Positions 1 through 7,276 of a DNA stretch of 7,276 bases are shown piece after piece. The notes below the pieces were generated by a model, which saw nothing but the letters and a program-made list of their open reading frames with translations, searched no databases and was not told the origin of the DNA. The position numbers and the translations under genes were made by a program. This DNA comes from an uncultured Micrococcales bacterium (GTDB lineage: Bacteria > Actinomycetota > Actinomycetes > Actinomycetales > Microbacteriaceae): assembly GCA_903927775.1 (NCBI GenBank), contig CAIYOE010000192.1:1-7276 (forward strand), written 5' to 3'. Position 1 is the stretch's first letter. Each line of letters begins with the position of its first letter.

Positions 1-33
1 AAAAAGGGCCCCGCCGAAGCGGAGCCCTTTTTT
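1..33 (-). terminator. Rho-independent terminator of the ilv operon
   Basis: Read on the minus strand, nine bases at 27-19 (GGGCTCCGC) pair with nine at 14-6 (GCGGGGCCC) with a single U-G wobble. The loop at 18-15 is TTCG closed by a C-G pair, the exceptionally stable cUUCGg tetraloop. Five T follow at 5-1 and may continue beyond the window edge. Six A precede the stem at 33-28. The hairpin begins about 20 nt after the ilvC stop codon, so it most likely ends the ilvDBNC transcript. Read on the plus strand the same element has a C-A mismatch but is followed by six T, so it could also stop a convergent transcript arriving from the left, outside the window. Confidence 0.92.
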
Positions 34-46
34 GTAGTTCTGGAGA

Positions 47-1650
<1,604 letters not shown>

Positions 1651-1652
1651 TT

Positions 1653-3407
1653 TTACTCCTCGCCATCCCAAACCGGGGCGGCATCGCGGGCATACTTGAC
1701 TTCGTCGTTGGATACGCCGGCCGAAACCATTGGCCAAACCATTGCATCGCGGCTCACAATGAAGTCGATCACCACTGGACGGTCGTTGGTTTCAATTGCC
1801 AACTTGATCGCTGCGTCGATTTCCTCTTCTTTTTCCACGCGGATTCCAAGACAGCCATAGGCATCTGCCAATTTCACAAAGTCTGGGATCATCAGTGCAT
1901 CTGTGCCGGTGTGTAGGTCGGTATTACTGTAACGCTCGTTGTAGAAAAGGGTCTGCCACTGGCGAACCATTCCAAGCGAAGAGTTGTTGATGATCGCAAC
2001 CTTGATTGGGATGTTGTTGATGGTGCAGGTGGCCAACTCTTGGTTGGTCATCTGGAAGCAACCATCGCCGTCGATTGCCCATACCAAACGATCTGGCTGA
2101 CCAACCTTGGCGCCCATGGCGGCAGGAACCGAGTAACCCATGGTTCCGGCACCTCCCGAGTTGAGCCAGGAGTTTGGGCGCTCGTACTTAATGAACTGTG
2201 CCGACCACATTTGGTGCTGACCAACACCAGCCGCGTAAATGGCCTCCGGGCCGCTGAGGGCACCGATGCGCTCAATCACGTGCTGCGGGCTAAGCTTGCC
2301 GTCTTCTACGTGGGTGTAACCCAGTGGGTAGCGCTCTATAAGGCCGTCTAGGAACTGCCACCACTCGGCAATGTCCGGCTTTTTCGTGGCTAGGACAGTC
2401 TTGAGCTCGGCGTTCAACTCTGTGATTACCTCGCGGGCATCGCCAACAATTGGAACATCGGCAAATCGAATCTTGCCAATTTCCGCCGGGTCAACATCCA
2501 CGTGAATAACCTTGGCGCCCACCGCAAAACTCTTGGTGTCACCAGTCACGCGGTCATCGAATCGAGCACCTAGGGTGATCAGAAGGTCGCTCTTTTGAAG
2601 TGCGGTTACGGCTGGAACGGTTCCGTGCATGCCCGGCATGCCCAAGTTTTGGTGGTGCGAGTCGGGGAAGGCACCGCGTGCCATCAATGTGGTTACTACG
2701 GGAGCCCCAATGAGTTCGGCAAGAGCCAGCAGTTCCTTGTTGGCACCCGATCGAATAATTCCTCCACCAACGTAGAGAACTGGCCTCTTTGATTCCAAAA
2801 TCAGCTGTGCCGCTGCCTGAATCTGCTTGCCGTGCGGCTTGGTAACAGGCTTGTAGCCGGGCAGGTCTACCTTTGGAGGCCAAACAAAAGGTGCCTTCTT
2901 GTTCTGGGCATCCTTAGTGATATCTACCAAGACCGGACCGGGACGGCCGGTGGTTGCAATCAAAACCGCAGAAGCCAACACCTCTGGAATGTCCTCTGGT
3001 TTAGTGACCAGGAACGAGTGCTTGGTGATTGGCATTGTGATTCCAACGATGTCCGCCTCCTGGAACGCGTCGGTTCCAATCAGCGTAGATCCCACCTGTC
3101 CGGTGATTGCCAACAGTGGAACCGAGTCCATGTGGGCGTCGGCGATGGCGGTGACCAAGTTGGTTGCACCCGGACCCGAGGTAGCGATGCAAACGCCCAA
3201 CTTGCCGGTGGCAGACGCGTAGCCTTCGGCGGCGTGACCCGCTCCTTGCTCGTGGCGAACCAAAATGTGGCGAATCTTTTTGGAGTCCATCAGTGGGTCG
3301 TAGGTTGGCAAAATAGCGCCACCCGGCAATCCAAAGATGTGCTCAATACCAAGCAACTCGAGCGAACGAATGATCGCCTGGGCGCCGGTGAGAATCTCGG
3401 TGGTCAT
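1653..3407 (-). CDS. ilvB: Acetolactate synthase (acetohydroxyacid synthase) large catalytic subunit
   Basis: Thiamine diphosphate- and FAD-dependent enzyme that condenses two pyruvates to 2-acetolactate, or pyruvate with 2-ketobutyrate, the committed step to valine, leucine and isoleucine. The 584-aa protein has the usual three domains: an N-terminal TPP pyrimidine-binding domain (about 4-170) with catalytic Glu53 in [14 protein letters not shown]; a central FAD-associated domain (about 190-325) with [11 protein letters not shown]; and a C-terminal diphosphate-binding domain with the GDG...NN motif (G447-D448-G449 to N474-N475). It lacks the longer N-terminus of some actinobacterial homologues but is otherwise complete. 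At the classical herbicide-contact positions it has Ala31, Gly106 (Pro197 in plants), Ala114, Trp484 and Ala563 (Ser653 in plants). The ATG has GAGGG nine nt upstream. It lies 49 nt after ilvD, and its last two Glu codons form the ilvN Shine-Dalgarno. Confidence 0.97.
   Translation of the reverse strand: MTTEILTGAQAIIRSLELLGIEHIFGLPGGAILPTYDPLMDSKKIRHILVRHEQGAGHAAEGYASATGKLGVCIATSGPGATNLVTAIADAHMDSVPLLAITGQVGSTLIGTDAFQEADIVGITMPITKHSFLVTKPEDIPEVLASAVLIATTGRPGPVLVDITKDAQNKKAPFVWPPKVDLPGYKPVTKPHGKQIQAAAQLILESKRPVLYVGGGIIRSGANKELLALAELIGAPVVTTLMARGAFPDSHHQNLGMPGMHGTVPAVTALQKSDLLITLGARFDDRVTGDTKSFAVGAKVIHVDVDPAEIGKIRFADVPIVGDAREVITELNAELKTVLATKKPDIAEWWQFLDGLIERYPLGYTHVEDGKLSPQHVIERIGALSGPEAIYAAGVGQHQMWSAQFIKYERPNSWLNSGGAGTMGYSVPAAMGAKVGQPDRLVWAIDGDGCFQMTNQELATCTINNIPIKVAIINNSSLGMVRQWQTLFYNERYSNTDLHTGTDALMIPDFVKLADAYGCLGIRVEKEEEIDAAIKLAIETNDRPVVIDFIVSRDAMVWPMVSAGVSNDEVKYARDAAPVWDGEE
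1656..1661 (-). promoter_or_regulatory. Ribosome binding site of ilvN inside the end of ilvB
   Basis: GAGGAG on the minus strand forms the last two Glu codons of ilvB, directly before its TAA stop. It lies five nt from the ilvN ATG at 1650. Because the site is inside translated sequence and only 2 nt separate stop and start, terminating ilvB ribosomes should restart on ilvN. This fits the need for balanced catalytic and regulatory subunits. Confidence 0.8.
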
Positions 3408-3416
3408 GATTATTTA

Positions 3417-3421
3417 CCCTC
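3417..3421 (-). promoter_or_regulatory. Ribosome binding site of ilvB
   Basis: GAGGG on the minus strand, nine nt before the ilvB ATG at 3407; the spacer is A/T-rich. It supports the chosen start. Confidence 0.7.
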
Positions 3422-3436
3422 GTTAGCTCAATACGA

Positions 3437-3451
3437 AAATCGGATTTGGAA
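3437..3451. repeat. Second copy of the ilv intergenic motif
   Basis: AAATCGGATTTGGAA on the plus strand matches 1117-1132 (AAATCTGGATTTGGAA) with one base missing. It contains the inverted repeat AAATC-G-GATTT. Like the first copy it lies just 3' of a stop codon on the transcribed strand (ilvD stop at 3459-3457) and upstream of the next gene's Shine-Dalgarno. There is no T-tract. Function unknown; low to moderate confidence that it is more than coincidence. Confidence 0.4.
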
Positions 3452-3456
3452 ACGAA

Positions 3457-5148
<1,692 letters not shown>

Positions 5149-5154
5149 TGTCCA

Positions 5155-5160
5155 AGTCTA
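5155..5160 (-). promoter_or_regulatory. Candidate -10 box of the ilvDBNC operon (leaderless)
   Basis: TAGACT on the minus strand fits TANNNT. A six-nt spacer (TGGACA) leads directly to the ilvD ATG, so transcription would start at or next to the A of the ATG. No convincing -35 is visible 16-19 nt upstream, which is common for actinobacterial promoters. A start here leaves no 5' leader, so leader-peptide attenuation, a T-box or a riboswitch cannot act on this transcript; control would have to be at initiation or at the IlvN protein. Confidence 0.6.
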
Positions 5161-5207
5161 AGCCTTAAGAGGGTTGAATTTTTGGGCCATCTGTAACGCT
5201 ATTTCCC

Positions 5208-5213
5208 TAAGAT
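5208..5213 (+). promoter_or_regulatory. Candidate -10 box of corA (leaderless)
   Basis: TAAGAT fits TANNNT, followed by a six-nt spacer (GAAGCC) and the corA ATG at 5220. There is no Shine-Dalgarno in the stretch before the start. The box lies 47 nt from the opposing ilvD -10, so the two promoters must share the 5161-5207 segment for polymerase contacts. Confidence 0.6.
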
Positions 5214-5219
5214 GAAGCC

Positions 5220-6194
5220 ATGCAGCAGAGTCGAATTTACGTCGATGGAATCTTGGTGGACGGACACGTATCACTGGGAAACCTAAAAAACTTTAAGCGC
5301 AAGCGAAAGACAGCCATCTGGGTTGATCTTGTGAACCCCTCGACAGCCGACCTAGAACATTTGGGACAGGAACTTGGCCTTCACCCGCTGGCAGTTGAAG
5401 ATGCCCTTGTTGGGCGTCAACGGGCAAAGCTCGAGCACTACGACTCACACCTTTTCATCAATGCCTACTCGGCGGCCTGGGACTCGGAGGCTGACAAACT
5501 GACCACCTGCGAACTCAGCGTTTTTGTCACCGCGAACGCAATGATTACTGTCCGAGATGACGACAGCTTTGACATCTCATCGCTCACGCGACGCTGGGAC
5601 GACAGCGCATCTATGGCTGACTTGGGGGTTTCGTTCCTTCTATGGGGGCTCCTAGATGTGATTGTGGATGGTTATTTTGAGGTGGTCGAAAAACTGGACG
5701 CCGAGGTTGACGAACTGGAAGACCTGCTGTTCGACGACGACCAACTTCACAGTCAAGAAATCCAAAAGCGCACTTACAAGCTACGTAAGGCTTTGGTGAC
5801 GCTACGACGAGTGGCAATCCCGATGCGTGAAATCGTCAATCCCCTAGTGCGCCGGGATGCACAGGTGATCGGTGGCGAAATGATGCCTTACTTCCAGGAC
5901 ATTTACGACCACGTGATGCGCGTGGCCGACTGGACTGACTCGTTGCGGGACCTGGTGACCACCCTGCTCGAGACCAACCTGACGATTCAGGGCAATCGCA
6001 TGAACCTGGTAATGAAAAAGGTCACCAGCTGGGCTGCCATCATCGCTGTTCCAACCGCCATTACCGGTTGGTTTGGGCAAAACGTGCCTTACGTGGGGTT
6101 TGGTTCGGCTTGGGGAGTCTGGGAATCTCTGGGTTCGATTGTGTTGGTTTCACTCACTCTCTACTGGGCATTCCGAAGGAACGATTGGCTCTAA
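5220..6194 (+). CDS. corA: CorA/MIT-family divalent metal-ion transporter, GQN variant
   Basis: Predicted homopentameric inner-membrane channel for Mg2+ and possibly Co2+, Ni2+ or Zn2+. The 324-aa protein has the family layout: a soluble alpha/beta N-terminal domain (about 1-130) with LHPLAVEDAL at 54-63; a long charged helical stalk (about 150-260) containing the acidic run EVDELEDLLFDDD; then NRMNLVMKKVT leading into TM1 (about 268-285), a short periplasmic loop, TM2 (about 302-318) and a basic end RRNDWL. The loop signature after TM1, canonically GMN, reads GWFGQN (G286-Q287-N288) followed by VPYVGFG. The invariant Gly and Asn are kept, so it is probably functional, but ion preference cannot be read from sequence. 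The start fits a leaderless promoter; a nearby ATG at 5212 is out of frame. It is divergent from ilvD and 21 nt before crtB, with no obvious metabolic link to either. Confidence 0.88.
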   Translation: MQQSRIYVDGILVDGHVSLGNLKNFKRKRKTAIWVDLVNPSTADLEHLGQELGLHPLAVEDALVGRQRAKLEHYDSHLFINAYSAAWDSEADKLTTCELSVFVTANAMITVRDDDSFDISSLTRRWDDSASMADLGVSFLLWGLLDVIVDGYFEVVEKLDAEVDELEDLLFDDDQLHSQEIQKRTYKLRKALVTLRRVAIPMREIVNPLVRRDAQVIGGEMMPYFQDIYDHVMRVADWTDSLRDLVTTLLETNLTIQGNRMNLVMKKVTSWAAIIAVPTAITGWFGQNVPYVGFGSAWGVWESLGSIVLVSLTLYWAFRRNDWL

Positions 6195-6202
6195 CCAGCC
6201 TG

Positions 6203-6208
6203 TAATCT
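6203..6208 (+). promoter_or_regulatory. Candidate -10 box of crtB (leaderless)
   Basis: TAATCT fits TANNNT and is followed seven nt later by the crtB ATG at 6216. The 21-nt gap between corA and crtB contains no Shine-Dalgarno, so start-codon-proximal initiation of a leaderless crtB-crtI message is the best explanation for how crtB is translated. Any -35 would lie inside the corA 3' end; none is convincing. Read-through from corA is also possible because no terminator separates the genes. Confidence 0.55.
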
Positions 6209-6215
6209 CTAAAGT

Positions 6216-7112
6216 ATGAGCGCTCCTGATGCAACCAAGGAACCCACTGGGCTAAGTCTTTACACGTTGGCCGCCCAGCAGAGCAGCAACCAAGTTATTG
6301 CGGCCTACAGCACGAGTTTCGGCTGGGCTACCAGATTGCTCGGCCCACAGGTAAGGCAGAGCGTCAAGAACATCTACGCTCTGGTTCGCGTGGCCGACGA
6401 AATTGTGGATGGCGCAGCCGCTGAGGCTGCCAGACTTGGCGGAAGCGTTGATCCAGCCCAGCAGTTAGATTCCCTCGAAGCCGAGGTTTACGCGGCTCTG
6501 GAAAACGGCTTCAGCACAAACTTGGTGGTTCACGCCTTTGTGCTCACGGCCAACGAGACCGGTTTTGGCAAAGACCTAATCGAGCCCTTCTTTTGGTCCA
6601 TGCGCCAAGACCTAACGGTTCAGGAATATGATCAGGCTGGCTTTGAACGCTACGTTTACGGCAGTGCCGAGGTTGTGGGTCTCATGTGCTTGGCGGCGTT
6701 TATCCATTTCGGCGGGGTTTCCTACACACATGAACAAAAGTTGGAATTGGCTCACGGCGCCAGAGCCCTGGGCTCGGCTTTCCAGAAGGTCAACTTTTTG
6801 CGAGACCTCGCCGCGGACTTTAAATTGCTCGGTCGTAGTTACTTTCCTGGAGTGTCCGTTGCCAGCTTTGATGAAAAACAAAAAACGGCATTGGTTGCAG
6901 ACATTCAAAACGACATAGATGTTGCCTTGAAGCAGGTTGCGAACCTGCCCAAATCTTCGTCCGTGGCGGTAAAGGCAGTACTCATGCTTTTTGCCGAACT
7001 GAACCTCAAGATTTCCAGAACCCCTGCTAACCAGTTGGTGCAAAGGCGTATCCGCGTTTCCAACGGCAAGAAGCTTGTGATTCTGGCCCAAGCGTATTTC
7101 GGAGTGAACTAA
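6216..7112 (+). CDS. crtB: Phytoene synthase (squalene/phytoene synthase family)
   Basis: Condenses two geranylgeranyl diphosphates head-to-head, through prephytoene diphosphate, to 15-cis-phytoene, the first committed step of C40 carotenoid synthesis; Mg2+-dependent and probably membrane-associated. The 298-aa length is normal. The substrate-site motif YSTSFGWATRLL is at 31-42. The first aspartate-rich motif lies in VADEIVDG (D61 and D65), the family signature YVYGSAEVVG at 146-155, and the second aspartate motif in NFLRDLAADF (D197 and D201), followed by GRSYFPG. Phytoene rather than squalene synthesis is inferred mainly from crtI immediately downstream. crtE is not visible; it may lie elsewhere or beyond the window. 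In aquatic Microbacteriaceae this pathway can also feed retinal for actinorhodopsin, but nothing in the window shows that. The start is chosen from the leaderless promoter spacing. Confidence 0.94.
   Translation: MSAPDATKEPTGLSLYTLAAQQSSNQVIAAYSTSFGWATRLLGPQVRQSVKNIYALVRVADEIVDGAAAEAARLGGSVDPAQQLDSLEAEVYAALENGFSTNLVVHAFVLTANETGFGKDLIEPFFWSMRQDLTVQEYDQAGFERYVYGSAEVVGLMCLAAFIHFGGVSYTHEQKLELAHGARALGSAFQKVNFLRDLAADFKLLGRSYFPGVSVASFDEKQKTALVADIQNDIDVALKQVANLPKSSSVAVKAVLMLFAELNLKISRTPANQLVQRRIRVSNGKKLVILAQAYFGVN
7101..7104 (+). promoter_or_regulatory. Ribosome binding site of crtI
   Basis: GGAG lies inside the last crtB codons, eight nt before the crtI ATG at 7113. The site is within translated crtB sequence, so crtI initiation is probably coupled to crtB termination. 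Confidence 0.65.
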
Positions 7113-7276
7113 ATGGCAAAGACCGCAGTTATTATCGGTGGCGGAATCGGTGGCCTAGCAACCGCTGCCTTATTGGCCAAAGCCGGCATGAAGGTCAAGC
7201 TTTTCGAAGCTCGCGAAAAAGTGGGCGGCCGCGCCTACATTTGGGAGCAAGACGGCTTCAAGTTCGACATGGGTCC
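7113..7276 (+). CDS. crtI: Phytoene desaturase, 5' part (cut by window edge)
   Basis: FAD-dependent CrtI-type desaturase that would convert phytoene to a coloured carotene such as lycopene. Only the first 54 codons and two bases are present. They begin MAKTAVIIGGGIGGLATAAL, with the dinucleotide-binding fingerprint GGGIGG, then LFEAREKVGGRAY (the conserved E...R.GGRA second half of the FAD site), and reach FDMG, the usual CrtI segment. The ATG directly follows the crtB TAA with no intervening base and in the same reading frame, with GGAG upstream. Other members of the CrtI-like amine oxidase superfamily (ketolases, isomerases) share this N-terminus, so the assignment leans on position after crtB. 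Confidence 0.88.
   Translation, partial: MAKTAVIIGGGIGGLATAALLAKAGMKVKLFEAREKVGGRAYIWEQDGFKFDMG

Noticed and set aside
1651..1737. N-terminal extension of IlvN to an in-frame ATG at 1737
   Set aside because: The extension overlaps the end of ilvB, adds a Cys/Arg-rich segment foreign to the family, and leaves unused the clear GAGGAG before the Met at 1650.
6178..6183. GGAACG before crtB as a possible ECF-sigma -35 element for light-induced carotenoid expression
   Set aside because: It lies inside the corA coding region and no matching ECF-type -10 occurs at the right distance. The TAATCT box explains the start better.
6612..7091. 159-aa open frame on the minus strand within crtB
   Set aside because: It lies wholly antisense to crtB, has no family resemblance or start signals, and crtB has both catalytic aspartate motifs in place.

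Overview
This window looks like ordinary core chromosome of an actinobacterium, most likely a small-genome Microbacteriaceae member related to the pigmented aquatic Luna-type lineages (Rhodoluna/Aquiluna-like). That placement is inferred from protein flavour, a GC content that by eye is only moderately high for the phylum, the crtB-crtI carotenoid pair, and promoters of the TANNNT-N6/7-ATG leaderless type that are common in Actinobacteria. I see no mobile elements, phage genes, CRISPR arrays, tRNAs or rRNAs. All seven genes have recognisable families.

The left two thirds (1-5160, minus strand) is a complete branched-chain amino acid operon, transcribed right to left as ilvD-ilvB-ilvN-ilvC. 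It encodes dihydroxy-acid dehydratase, the two acetolactate synthase subunits and ketol-acid reductoisomerase. These are three of the four shared enzymatic steps to valine and isoleucine; the final transaminase is not here. ilvD sits first behind what looks like a leaderless promoter. ilvB, ilvN and ilvC each have a Shine-Dalgarno. ilvB and ilvN are 2 nt apart and probably translationally coupled. The operon ends in a strong UUCG-tetraloop terminator at the left edge of the window.

A 71-nt divergent intergenic region (5149-5219) separates ilvD from corA on the plus strand, with a candidate leaderless -10 box facing each way. corA encodes a CorA/MIT-family metal-ion transporter in which the usual GMN signature reads GQN. 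After a 21-nt gap with its own candidate -10 box come crtB (phytoene synthase) and crtI (phytoene desaturase, cut by the right edge). crtI starts directly after the crtB stop. CrtB and CrtI together would convert geranylgeranyl diphosphate to phytoene and then to a coloured carotene.

There are no gene-free stretches over 300 nt; the longest gap is 71 nt. I found no credible undescribed system. The most notable items are the same leaderless architecture at all three transcription-unit heads, a near-identical 15/16-nt palindrome-containing motif in two gaps of the ilv operon, the CorA GQN variant, and an unusually heavy use of the leucine codon CTA in ilvC.
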